Source: Candidatus Woesearchaeota archaeon
Lineage (GTDB): Archaea > Nanobdellota > Nanobdellia > Woesearchaeales > JACQSR01
Assembly: GCA_016211215.1 (NCBI GenBank)
Contig: JACQSR010000010.1
Location: forward strand, 1-32,370
DNA: 32,370 nucleotides
Reading direction: 5' to 3'
Below the pieces are notes generated by a model. That model saw only the letters and a list, made by a program, of their open reading frames with translations. It was not told the origin of the DNA and searched no databases. The position numbers were made by a program, and so were the translations under genes. Positions within the stretch are counted from its first letter, which is position 1, and the number at the start of each line of letters is the position of its first letter. Shown piece after piece: positions 1 through 8,598 of the stretch.

Positions 1-9
1 CCTAAAAAG

Positions 10-83
10 GGCGGTCTGTGGGATTTGAACCCACCCTAGGAGATCCACAGTCTCCAATGCTGCCAGACTACATCAAGACCGCC
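10..83 (-). tRNA. tRNA-His (anticodon GTG)
   Basis: Reverse complement GGCGGTCT...GGAGA-CTGTGGA-TCTCC...GTGGG-TTCAAAT-CCCAC-AGACCGCC folds as a cloverleaf. Eight-bp acceptor including the G-1:C73 pair typical of tRNA-His. CCA not encoded. Confidence 0.95.
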
Positions 84-119
84 ATAGACGGAAGAACCGC
101 GCAGTGTTATATAAACCTT

Positions 120-596
120 TTACTTTTTATAAAAATGGTGATAAACATACGGCAGAACGAAGAACACGGCGTAAACAACACCCTCCAAAATCGGGCTGTG
201 GGGAACGTTATTTAATCTAAGGTCAGCCTCCATCAAATTAGCGACAGTGCCCACAATTATCAGATTGATTATTGCTATTCCCGGTATGACTATGGAGTTG
301 ATCAGGTGGTGCCTGAACTGGAGGGATTCTATGTCCCTCATGAGTATGTCAAACAGGAAACCAAAAGACAGGGCAAGGATGATTATCAGGACGTACAGCC
401 AGAAGCCGGAAAACACGAGCATTATAGGAACCAGCACTACAGAAATCACGAAGTTGATTAGCAGCGCAACTATGAAAGCAGTTATGTAAACAACCTCATC
501 AAGGAACCTGACAAGCCGGGATTTCTTTTGCTTGGACCTCATGAGTATCTCTACAGTCTTATTCACTTCCTCCCTGCTCCATTTTGGATTATCCAT
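120..596 (-). CDS. Small multi-spanning membrane protein, unknown function
   Basis: 158 aa ORF with several hydrophobic segments (VYITAFIVALLINFVISVVLVPIMLVFSGFWLYVLIIILALSFGFLFD...). Start overlaps the end of the ParA-like gene. Confidence 0.75.
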   Translation of the reverse strand: MDNPKWSREEVNKTVEILMRSKQKKSRLVRFLDEVVYITAFIVALLINFVISVVLVPIMLVFSGFWLYVLIIILALSFGFLFDILMRDIESLQFRHHLINSIVIPGIAIINLIIVGTVANLMEADLRLNNVPHSPILEGVVYAVFFVLPYVYHHFYKK

Positions 597-1272
597 TTTT
601 CCAGAACAAATTTGCCAGCTTCAGGTATTCCAGCGAGGACTTGGAGCCGGGGTAGTGTATCAGAACCGGCAGGTTGGCGCTAAATGACCTGGGGATGTTC
701 CTGTCGTAAGGAATGACTGCCAAAGGGGACTTCCCGTAGAACTTAAGGGAATCCAATGAGCGCAGGCGTGAGTTGGAATGGTTGTTAATCACTATGCCCA
801 GCGAGACAGAGCCGAGGCTTTCTGCAGCATTGATTAAGGGCATGACTGATTTTGCTGACATCTCGTCGGGTCCCGAAACAAAAATCGCCTCATCAGCAAT
901 GCTGAAAATCTCCCTTGCATCTGACCCAAATCCGGAAACGCCGTCAAGCAGAACGATGTCGCTTTTTCCATAAATGTCCAGCATTGCCTGGGAAAGGCTC
1001 TTCTTTTGGTCCAGGTCAATCTTGTGGGAGGGAACCACCTTGACGCCATACGGGTGAACATAAGTTGCCTCCCCAATTGAACTCCTCCCAGCAAGCACAT
1101 CATGCAGGCCCTTTTTTGAGTTCAGCCCAAGGTAATCCTTTAATGAGGAGGAAAAGCAGTCGACAATAGTTACATCCCTTCCAATCCTGCTCAGGGCAAA
1201 ACCGAGGTTTATCGCGGTGGTGGTTTTTCCAACTCCACCCTTTCCCGAGACAATTGCGATGTATTTTGTCAT
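589..1272 (-). CDS. ParA/MinD-family P-loop ATPase
   Basis: Deviant Walker A KGGVGKTTTAINLG at the N-terminus; SIMIBI-type motifs IVLLDGVSGFGSDA and IVINNH. Confidence 0.9.
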   Translation of the reverse strand: MTKYIAIVSGKGGVGKTTTAINLGFALSRIGRDVTIVDCFSSSLKDYLGLNSKKGLHDVLAGRSSIGEATYVHPYGVKVVPSHKIDLDQKKSLSQAMLDIYGKSDIVLLDGVSGFGSDAREIFSIADEAIFVSGPDEMSAKSVMPLINAAESLGSVSLGIVINNHSNSRLRSLDSLKFYGKSPLAVIPYDRNIPRSFSANLPVLIHYPGSKSSLEYLKLANLFWKNG

Positions 1273-1718
1273 GGTTTGTTCTTGACGTACTCAAAAAATT
1301 CCTTCATGGTTTCGTAGTAGTTCATCATATCGTCAATCTGAATCTCCTGGATGTTGCCGTCATCAAGGTATGCAATCATTGTGACATGCCTTCTGTATTC
1401 CTCGCGCTTGTCGTAGCGTGCCCTGCTGAGCTTCCTCAGGCTGAGATACAGCGTTACGGCATTTAAAATGCTCCGGTCATTCGGGTAAATCTTTTTCAGG
1501 AGCTCCGCGCGGAGCACTGGCATCTGGGGTATTTTGTCGATGATTTTGTTTTCTTTTGCCTGCTTGAGAAGCCCCTCAATAACATTGTCAAAGAATGCAA
1601 TCATGCGGTCAATCGCGCTCTTGATGACGTCAACTGTCCTGGTGTATTTCAGGCTTACATATACAAGGTGGTCGACCCTCTTCATTTCTTCTATAGCATT
1701 CTCTAAGGATTCAATCAT
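1269..1718 (-). CDS. Alpha-helical protein (HEPN-like?), paralog of the 1783-2256 product
   Basis: 149 aa ORF with 4-bp ATGA overlap with the ParA gene; same layout as the upstream ORF (KxVDHLxYVxL..., KIPxxPxxRxE, C-terminal KEFF). Confidence 0.75.
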   Translation of the reverse strand: MIESLENAIEEMKRVDHLVYVSLKYTRTVDVIKSAIDRMIAFFDNVIEGLLKQAKENKIIDKIPQMPVLRAELLKKIYPNDRSILNAVTLYLSLRKLSRARYDKREEYRRHVTMIAYLDDGNIQEIQIDDMMNYYETMKEFFEYVKNKP

Positions 1719-1782
1719 GCGATTAAACTTGTGAACATTGCCTCCACAGGCACAAGTGTTTATCTTCTATAAATAGTTTTGC

Positions 1783-2256
1783 CTACTTTTCCATGCTGAC
1801 TATGAATGAAGCAGCATGAACAAACTCCTTTGCCTTGGAGAGATAATTTTTTACACCTGCTTCTGTAATGCTGGTGGCAGCGAAATCACCTGAGCATATT
1901 ACAAAGCTGTCGTTCCTGACAAATTCTGTCGGGCTTTTCTGGTGCTTGAGAAGTATCTGCCGCATGTCACGCATCACATCCAGAGTTTCCCTGCTTATCT
2001 TGAACCTCTCGATGCACTGGGACCTGAACATCTCAATCCTTCCCGGAAATGTTTCAGGGTATGCAGGAATCCTCTTGTAAAGGCATTCATATGAAAGCAC
2101 GGACTGCATGGCGTACGACATTCCGAGAAAAATATCCTGCAGGATTACCGGAAGCATTCTTGGGTCCCTTATCATAGGAAAGGTCACAGTAAGCATATGG
2201 TCAGCAACCTTGATTTTCTGCACGGCCTTGCTGCGGAGCTCCTCGAACTTCTCCAT
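1783..2256 (-). CDS. Alpha-helical protein (HEPN-like archaeal family)
   Basis: 157 aa ORF: KIKVADHMLTVTFPMIRDPRMLPVILQDIFLGMSYAMQSVLSYE...KSPTEFVRNDSFVIC...KEFVHAASFI. Confidence 0.75.
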   Translation of the reverse strand: MEKFEELRSKAVQKIKVADHMLTVTFPMIRDPRMLPVILQDIFLGMSYAMQSVLSYECLYKRIPAYPETFPGRIEMFRSQCIERFKISRETLDVMRDMRQILLKHQKSPTEFVRNDSFVICSGDFAATSITEAGVKNYLSKAKEFVHAASFIVSMEK

Positions 2257-2314
2257 ACCGGCAGGTACTCCCTTAAAATATATAAATGTTCGTCAGAAAA
2301 AAGGATTATTCGGC

Positions 2315-2647
2315 TTATCTGGCGGTGTAGCCTTCAGGAAGCGAGGGACCGTTTTGCGGAAATTCGCTGCAGAATCGGGGGTCTGTCGTAACAACAACAA
2401 AGTTTTGTCCGTAAACCCTTCCAGCCAAAACTTCACCAGCTTTTTCACCCAGCCCGTTAAAAATCTCGCGATATGTTAAGTTAGGGTGTTTGTTAGAGTA
2501 ACTTTTGATTTGTTCCGGTGTTCCAACCAAGCAACCTTTAGCGGGCTCAGACATAGTGTTTCTTGGAGAATGCCCCAAATGCAAATCACTGCACGCTGCC
2601 TGTACAATCAGTGCCAATCCAGCAAGTGCTGTCTTTATTGTTCCCAT
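2315..2647 (-). CDS. Small predicted lipoprotein
   Basis: N-terminal signal MGTIKTALAGLALIVQAAC with lipobox-like QAAC; TATA-like gatttataaatc upstream at about 2670. Confidence 0.55.
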   Translation of the reverse strand: MGTIKTALAGLALIVQAACSDLHLGHSPRNTMSEPAKGCLVGTPEQIKSYSNKHPNLTYREIFNGLGEKAGEVLAGRVYGQNFVVVTTDPRFCSEFPQNGPSLPEGYTAR

Positions 2648-2715
2648 CGTGGTCTTAGTGGTTTGATGCAGATTTATAAATCTTTCTGTTTGTAACCACT
2701 TTACAATGACTTCAA

Positions 2716-3066
2716 CTATTCCCCCTTTAACTCAAGAATCGCAGATGCCAAATCTCCTTTATGTTTCAGAATTGCCTTTTTTGCGGCCTCTTCAGAAACG
2801 CCTGCCTGCTCGGCAACCGTTTTAATGTCTTCCTCGCTTATTTCGGGCTCTGAACTCAAAGCCCTCTCTGAAACATTTCCCACAATCTGGAATGTCTCCT
2901 GTCCCATAACATTAACCTTGGAAACCTGGGGATTTGAGATGATGATGTCCTTGTCATGCGTTTTGATAATGACCTCAGTGGCATCAATCTCAGCCTGCTG
3001 GATGCCCATCTTGCGCATCATCTGCTGCATCTTCCTTTGATTCATTCCCGGAAAGATTTCAACCAC
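2716..3066 (-). CDS. Nascent polypeptide-associated complex protein (archaeal alpha-NAC) with C-terminal UBA domain
   Basis: MFPGMNxRKMQQMMRKMGIQ-type N-terminus, NAC core VIIKTHDKDIIISNPQVSKVNVMGQETFQIVG, UBA-like ISEEDIKTVAEQAGVSEEAAKKAILKHKGDLASAILEL. Confidence 0.95.
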   Translation of the reverse strand: MVEIFPGMNQRKMQQMMRKMGIQQAEIDATEVIIKTHDKDIIISNPQVSKVNVMGQETFQIVGNVSERALSSEPEISEEDIKTVAEQAGVSEEAAKKAILKHKGDLASAILELKGE

Positions 3067-3243
3067 CTATGGCAGGCCGATTAAGGAACCGCCGTACGCG
3101 TAAAGAAGTATCATGATGAGCATAACAACTATGCAGAAAATCACAATGTGGCCCGGCTTGAACTGAATCTTGGAATGGTACTCATCAAAGTACCTAACCA
3201 GGCCTCCAATTCCACTGGGCATTGATATTCTGTCTTTGGCCAT
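3067..3243 (-). CDS. Preprotein translocase subunit Sec61-beta (archaeal SecG)
   Basis: MAKDRISMPSGIGGLVRYFDEYHSKIQFKPGHIVIFCIVVMLIMILLY. The internal ATG at 3243 is preferred to the ORF-track start because the extension lies in RNase P RNA. Confidence 0.9.
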   Translation of the reverse strand: MAKDRISMPSGIGGLVRYFDEYHSKIQFKPGHIVIFCIVVMLIMILLYAYGGSLIGLP

Positions 3244-3251
3244 TGTAAAAA

Positions 3252-3566
3252 GCAGGGAAGGGTAAGCCACCTTTTGTCAGACCCCTTAATGCCGTGAAGC
3301 TTGATGGTCCGTCTCAGCATTTAACTAAGCGTTGCAAAAGCAACTTGCACCTGCCAGGGCTTGCCGTTTCATCCTTTCTCATGAGCAAGGTCAATTGGTT
3401 AACTCATTCCAGTCGCCTGGAACTTCGCAACATCATTCCGAACATGAGCGGTCCCGTTTCTGAGCCGTTGCCTTCCGTTTCCGGAACTCAGTGAGTGGCA
3501 TTGTCGGCATTGCTGCCGGGTGGGTGGACTTTCCTCACATCTGCGTAAGCCAAATCCTATCCCTGC
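3252..3566 (-). ncRNA. rnpB: RNase P RNA
   Basis: Reverse complement contains CR-I (GAGGAAAGTCCACC) and CR-V (ACAAAAGGTGGCTTACC). Termini pair as P1 (GCAGGGATAGG / CCTTCCCTGC). TATA-like tttataaa lies about 25 nt upstream of the P1 5' end. Confidence 0.92.
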
Positions 3567-3648
3567 ACCCGTGTGGAAGAAAAGACCCTTTATAAAGTTA
3601 ACCCTTTGAAAAACAAATTTTATAAACCAGCTGTTCCAGAGCCGAGAT

Positions 3649-6600
3649 ATGCAAAAGAGGTGTTTGTACTTAGCGGTTTTCCTGATTGTAGCCTATTCTG
3701 CTTCTGCCGTGGTTGTGGACAATGACATCAATGAGAAGCTGAGAACAGCGGACAATGTGGACGTAATAATAACCCTCAGGGAGGAAAGCGCATTCAGCGC
3801 ACAGGGGCTAAGCGAAAAGGAATCTGTCCGGAGGAACCAGGACAATATGCTTGGCGACTTCAGCCCAACAGTCTTTGGGAATTCAAAGAGCGGATTCCTG
3901 TTAAAAAACAAGTACAGCACGTTCAACGCGCTTTCCGGGAAAGCTACGAGGCAGGGCATTGAACAGCTAAAGAGGAACAAGTACGTTGATAAAATCCTTC
4001 TCGACAAAAAATATTCCGTGGACTTATCCGCAAGCCCGCTCCAGATAAACGCAACGCGCGTTTACGGATTAATATACAACGGCACGAATGTCACGGGCAG
4101 TGGCGTAACTGTATGCGTGATTGACACAGGGATAGATTACACCCATCCGGCATTGGGAAGATGCTCTGCGGCAGATTTTGCTGCAGGAAGCTGCGGGAAG
4201 GTCATTGGCGGATATGATTATGAAAACAATGACAATGACCCAATTGACGACCACGGGCACGGAACCCACGTTGCGGGAATAGTTGCTTCCGAGAATGACA
4301 CTTACAGGGGAATTGCCTACGATGCAAAGCTTGTTGCGCTAAAGGTCTGCAACAGCGGCGGCTCGTGCAGTGTTTCAAACATAATCGCAGGAATGGACTG
4401 GTGCAGGAGCAACGCGAGCCGGTACAATATTTCGGTTTTGACAATGAGCATAGGGGGAGGGGCTTATAGTGATGCATGCGATTCAGAACCTGAAGCTGCA
4501 GCGGCAAATTCTGCAGTCAACCAGGGATTGTTTTTCTCGATTGCGACAGGGAACAGCGGCTCCTCAACCTCGATTTCCTCTCCTGCCTGCGCGTCAAATG
4601 CAACTGCTGTTGGAAGTGTGACAAGCACAGACAGCATATCATCATTCTCGGACAGGGCTCCGTTCATGAAGCTGCTTGCGCCAGGAAACCCGATAACCTC
4701 ATCAGTCCCTTTTTCAGGTGCATCTACCCATACAAGCTCAACAGGGTTCAAGGCGCTTTCAGGAACTTCGATGGCGACGCCCTTTGTTGCGGGGGCTGCT
4801 GCATTGCTGATGCAATACAAAAGGCTTGAAAGCAACCTCAACTTAACTCCTGTGCAGATTGAGAGCGCATTGAACAGCACTGGCAGGAATATCACTGATG
4901 GAAGCAACATTTACACGAGAATAAACGTTTTTGATGCCCTGCTTTCGCTGGACACACAAAAACCAAATGTGACCTTCATAGAACCAACTCCTGCAAACAG
5001 CACAGTTATCTTCAACAAATCAATAATCATAAACGTAACCTCAATAGAAGTTCTGCATACAGGGTTGCTGGAATGGAACGGAACAAATGAAACAATGAAC
5101 GGCTCCGGAACCGGCAGATTCTCAAGCAAGGCGGGCCTTTTGGGTTCTTACAGGTATAAAGTCTTTGGAAACGATTCTGCAGGGAACACTGCAGTAAGCG
5201 AAGCAAGGGTGGTCAATGTAAGCAACAGAATTCCAGCCGCTTCATCTTCAGTCAACTCAACTGACTCTATGAACAGGACAAACGGCACTCTTTCCGGGCT
5301 ATGGGTTTTTACAGACGGCGACGGAGATTTAGAGCAAAGAAATGAGACAAAATGGTACAACAACACCCTCGAAATAGCTTCGCTGGCGAATCTTACGTCA
5401 GTCAGCGCTGGCAATACCACAAAAAATGATAACTGGACTTTCAGCGCGAGAGTGTTTGACGGTTATTCGTGGGGCAACTGGTCCAACTCGAGCATTGCAA
5501 TTGCCAATTCTGGTCCGGTTTTTGGGAGCATAAGCAACATAACCGCGAATGAAACTGATTTGGTTGATGTTAATGCGAGCGGCGAGGTTGTTGCAAGCGA
5601 TTCCGACGGCGACGCGATAACACTAACTTACGGAGCACCGCTGAATTCTTCCGGCCAATGGAAAACATACACAAACAGCAGCGGAACCTACAATGTTCTG
5701 GTTAATGTTTCAGATGGCACGTCAGCAGTTTCAAGGGCAGTCGTGATAACTGTAACAGACCAGCCGGATTTTGACAATGACGGCATAATAGACATAAGAG
5801 ACCCTGACGATGACAATGACGGCATAGCAGATACCGATGATTTTATCAGGGGCAATGCTTCAGTAGTCCAAACAACACTTACCCATCTAAACATTACAGT
5901 GAACGGCACTTCAAATCTTTCCCAAATATTCAACCAGAGCCTTGAAGTTAAGGCATTCAACGGGACAAGGGAATATGCAAGGTTCAATTTTACTTTCAGC
6001 AGCGGCTCAATACTTGACCTTTCAAATTTAATCATGGAGATAAACAACGGCACAGGCTCCGTGGTTATAGGCGGCGTTACCCCCCTTGGCACAAAAACAG
6101 TTTTCATAGACAACCTCTCCCTGGCTCAAGGAATGTGCGTGAAGGACATGGAAGGGCTGGCAACAACAGGAAACATAACCGGAAACTGCTCCGGGGAAAG
6201 TGAGAATTTTGTCAGGTGCCCAGGGACAAGAGGGCAATACCAATGCGTTTCCAATGGCACGCAGTGGATGCTGACCGGATTAAACCACTCAGGCGTAAAG
6301 CAGCAGAATGACACGCTGCCTCCAAGGATTTTAGGGATAAGCCCTGATGGGGCGCAGACAACATCCGGCACGAGCCTAAGCGTCACATTAACCGCAGTAA
6401 CAGACGAAAATGCAACTTGCAAATACAGCCAGATTAACAACGAAACTTACTCAAGCATGAGCCTTAACCTTTCGTTTGATGCTTTGTGGACTACGCACAC
6501 AAAAACATTTACATATACGGGAGACGATTCGAACGAGACATTTTATATTTTGTGCAACGATACATTTGGAAATACCATGACTGCCGCAAACTCCACCACT

Positions 6601-7332
6601 TATACCATAGATGTTGGAACGGGCAATAGCGGCACTGGGGGAAGCGGTGGAGGTGGCTCTGGAGGCGGCGGCGGAAGCGGAGGAGGGAAGACAAAACACC
6701 TGGCTAAAAAGGTGCAGTTTTTCGCTTCTCTTGCGGAAAACACAGATGCCGTAATAACAATCGCAAATGAGCTGCTTGACATAACCCAGGTAGTTTTCAG
6801 AACGAAAAACAACGTGAGCGGTGTAACAGTGTCCGTGGAGAAGATAGATGCCAACCAGACAATTCCTGCTGGAAACGCCTACCAGTACTACGAAGTAAGC
6901 CTTGACAACATAAGGGATGAAGAAATATTGCAGGCAGTAATAAATTTCAGGGTGCCGAAGGGATGGATAGAGAACGCAAGCTATGACGAAACCAAGGTCA
7001 AGATGATGAGGCTTTCAAATACCTCGTGGAATAGCCTTCCAACCGAGATGAAATCCAAAGACAAGAATTACTTTTACTACAGCTCCAAATCACCGGGGTT
7101 TTCCATCTTTGCAATAACTGCAGAAAAGAAGGTATTCGTCAAAGAGGCGGGGGAAAACGAAACTGCGCCTTCTGAGGGCAATGTTTCGGAGCCCTACAAT
7201 GATTCCCCCTCTTTGGGGCCGGAAGCCAGAAGCCCGCAGCCGAAATCATATATCTGGTATGTCCTCGGAATTGTGGCTCTTGCAGGGCTTTTGTTCTCGG
7301 TGATCACTATTTTGAGGCGGAAGAAGACTTAG
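3649..7332 (+). CDS. Secreted or membrane-anchored subtilisin-like (S8) serine protease with Ca-binding type-3-like repeats, Gly/Ser linker, PGF-pre-PGF-like domain and C-terminal TM
   Basis: Catalytic triad motifs VIDTGIDYTHP, DHGHGTHVAGI, GTSMATPFVAG; DNDGIIDIRDPDDDNDGIADTDD; GSGGGGSGGGGGSGGG linker; C-terminal YIWYVLGIVALAGLLFSVITILRRKKT. Confidence 0.93.
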   Translation: MQKRCLYLAVFLIVAYSASAVVVDNDINEKLRTADNVDVIITLREESAFSAQGLSEKESVRRNQDNMLGDFSPTVFGNSKSGFLLKNKYSTFNALSGKATRQGIEQLKRNKYVDKILLDKKYSVDLSASPLQINATRVYGLIYNGTNVTGSGVTVCVIDTGIDYTHPALGRCSAADFAAGSCGKVIGGYDYENNDNDPIDDHGHGTHVAGIVASENDTYRGIAYDAKLVALKVCNSGGSCSVSNIIAGMDWCRSNASRYNISVLTMSIGGGAYSDACDSEPEAAAANSAVNQGLFFSIATGNSGSSTSISSPACASNATAVGSVTSTDSISSFSDRAPFMKLLAPGNPITSSVPFSGASTHTSSTGFKALSGTSMATPFVAGAAALLMQYKRLESNLNLTPVQIESALNSTGRNITDGSNIYTRINVFDALLSLDTQKPNVTFIEPTPANSTVIFNKSIIINVTSIEVLHTGLLEWNGTNETMNGSGTGRFSSKAGLLGSYRYKVFGNDSAGNTAVSEARVVNVSNRIPAASSSVNSTDSMNRTNGTLSGLWVFTDGDGDLEQRNETKWYNNTLEIASLANLTSVSAGNTTKNDNWTFSARVFDGYSWGNWSNSSIAIANSGPVFGSISNITANETDLVDVNASGEVVASDSDGDAITLTYGAPLNSSGQWKTYTNSSGTYNVLVNVSDGTSAVSRAVVITVTDQPDFDNDGIIDIRDPDDDNDGIADTDDFIRGNASVVQTTLTHLNITVNGTSNLSQIFNQSLEVKAFNGTREYARFNFTFSSGSILDLSNLIMEINNGTGSVVIGGVTPLGTKTVFIDNLSLAQGMCVKDMEGLATTGNITGNCSGESENFVRCPGTRGQYQCVSNGTQWMLTGLNHSGVKQQNDTLPPRILGISPDGAQTTSGTSLSVTLTAVTDENATCKYSQINNETYSSMSLNLSFDALWTTHTKTFTYTGDDSNETFYILCNDTFGNTMTAANSTTYTIDVGTGNSGTGGSGGGGSGGGGGSGGGKTKHLAKKVQFFASLAENTDAVITIANELLDITQVVFRTKNNVSGVTVSVEKIDANQTIPAGNAYQYYEVSLDNIRDEEILQAVINFRVPKGWIENASYDETKVKMMRLSNTSWNSLPTEMKSKDKNYFYYSSKSPGFSIFAITAEKKVFVKEAGENETAPSEGNVSEPYNDSPSLGPEARSPQPKSYIWYVLGIVALAGLLFSVITILRRKKT

Positions 7333-7337
7333 TAATA

Positions 7338-7381
7338 ATAGCAGAGCGCATTAATTATTGCCCATTTGTGCGCTCTGCTAT
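7338..7381. repeat. Inverted repeat 1 (13-bp arms, 18-nt loop)
   Basis: ATAGCAGAGCGCA (7338-7350) / TGCGCTCTGCTAT (7369-7381). Confidence 0.97.
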
Positions 7382-7383
7382 AA

Positions 7384-7425
7384 CGCAGAACATAAGTTAT
7401 TGATATGAAATTGTTATGTTCTGCG
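7384..7425. repeat. Inverted repeat 2 (12-bp arms, 18-nt loop)
   Basis: CGCAGAACATAA (7384-7395) / TTATGTTCTGCG (7414-7425). Confidence 0.97.
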
Positions 7426-7427
7426 AA

Positions 7428-7472
7428 TATAATGGCTCACTTGTATATTAAGAACTTTTGTTCGCCATTATA
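7428..7472. repeat. Inverted repeat 3 (9-bp arms, 27-nt loop)
   Basis: TATAATGGC (7428-7436) / GCCATTATA (7464-7472). Confidence 0.93.
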
Positions 7473-7473
7473 G

Positions 7474-7522
7474 TATAGTAAAGTGCAGTTATGAGGTCCC
7501 ATTATTTGTGCACTTTACTATA
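7474..7522. repeat. Inverted repeat 4 (14-bp arms, 21-nt loop), overlapping the 3' end of the THUMP gene
   Basis: TATAGTAAAGTGCA (7474-7487) / TGCACTTTACTATA (7509-7522). The right arm is inside the coding sequence ending ...YIIVKCTNNGTS. Confidence 0.97.
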
Positions 7523-8598
7523 ATGTAGACATGCCTCGTTTCCTTTCCCATTGCAACTTCCCTCTTTTCCCTGACGGTAAACCCGTATTTTGAAATAATT
7601 GGCGAGAGGGCGTCAATGCTTTCAGTCATTATTACCATCATGCCATCCTGCCTGATGACATATTCTGAATTGTAAAAAAACTCGTTGTAGATTTTAAGCA
7701 TCTTTTCCCTGTTGCCGTCTTTCCTGATGTCGGGAAGCTTTGTGACAATACAGTGTATGCTGTTTTTCTCAAATTTTATATCCATCCACTCCACATCGCT
7801 TCTTGAGAATGTAATGTCCTTTATCACTCCCGCAATCTTTGCATTCTTTTTTGTGCACGCTACGTTGCGGTTGTTTGCGTCAACTGCAACTATCCTGGAT
7901 TTTGCAGCCCTAATTTTCTTGTCAATTTTTTCAAGGCCAGAGCATTCTCCGAATTTCGCCTTTTCATAAAACCTAACTGGCCTTTTTGTTGCAAACAGGG
8001 CAGCTTCTATGCAGATTGTTCCGGAATTGCAGAACGGGTCAAGAAGAATTTCGCCTTCCCTGAATCCGCTTAAGCGGACCATGGAATATGCAACCGTGGC
8101 CCTGATATCGGATGGCGTTGTAAATATCCTGTACTCCCTTTTGTGGAGGTCCATCTGAGTTATGTCAAGCCCTATGGAGCAGGCGTTGTTGTTGATGAAG
8201 ACCACTATGAGGTTTTTCGGGTTTCTCAAATCGCACTCCCTGCCCATGTCGTGCAGACATGAGCCCACATTTTTCATAACGTCATCGCTGTTGAAGCTGT
8301 GCTCGCCCCTCCTTATAGAGTGCACCTTGTAGGAGCCCGGGGGGATGGAAATTTTTTTCAAAGAATCCTTAATCTTTCCGAATGGGTCTGCCTCAAAGGT
8401 GAAACTGTCATAAAGGAGGAGAACCCTCTCGGAAGACTGGGACAAATATGCCACTGCGCAAAGTTCTTCTTTGCCGTTTGCCTCAAATTCAACGCAGCCG
8501 TCTTTAATCTTGGCAGTGCTTCCGCAAATTTCCTTAATCTCCCGGGCTGCAATATCCTCGGTGCCCCTGCTGACTATCGAAAGGCACCTAACTTTCAT
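7489..8598 (-). CDS. THUMP-domain class I SAM methyltransferase-like protein (Trm14/RlmL-like), degenerate motifs
   Basis: N-terminal THUMP-like region (GSYKVHSIRRGEHSFNSDDVMKNVG) and Rossmann motif I ILLDPFCNSGTICIEAAL. Start chosen at MKVRCLSIVSRGTED, which overlaps the gyrA end by about 11 bp. Confidence 0.85.
   Translation of the reverse strand: MKVRCLSIVSRGTEDIAAREIKEICGSTAKIKDGCVEFEANGKEELCAVAYLSQSSERVLLLYDSFTFEADPFGKIKDSLKKISIPPGSYKVHSIRRGEHSFNSDDVMKNVGSCLHDMGRECDLRNPKNLIVVFINNNACSIGLDITQMDLHKREYRIFTTPSDIRATVAYSMVRLSGFREGEILLDPFCNSGTICIEAALFATKRPVRFYEKAKFGECSGLEKIDKKIRAAKSRIVAVDANNRNVACTKKNAKIAGVIKDITFSRSDVEWMDIKFEKNSIHCIVTKLPDIRKDGNREKMLKIYNEFFYNSEYVIRQDGMMVIMTESIDALSPIISKYGFTVREKREVAMGKETRHVYIIVKCTNNGTS

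Noticed and set aside
18-215. 65-aa plus-strand ORF
   Set aside because: Runs through tRNA-His and antisense to the membrane-protein gene.
3294-3494. 66-aa plus-strand ORF (MKLDGPSQHLTKRC...)
   Set aside because: Lies entirely inside RNase P RNA on the opposite strand.
6632-6690. GGTGGAGGTGGCTCTGGAGGC tract as a DNA repeat or CRISPR-like element
   Set aside because: In-frame Gly/Ser linker of the subtilase; no regular repeat-spacer structure. No CRISPR array seen in the window.
3693-6854. Multiple minus-strand ORFs beneath the subtilase gene
   Set aside because: Antisense shadows of a long, well-supported coding sequence; no recognisable domains.
7338-7522. Tandem inverted repeats as ends of an insertion sequence
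   Set aside because: No transposase, no shared arm sequence and no target-site duplication recognised; reported as a hairpin array instead.
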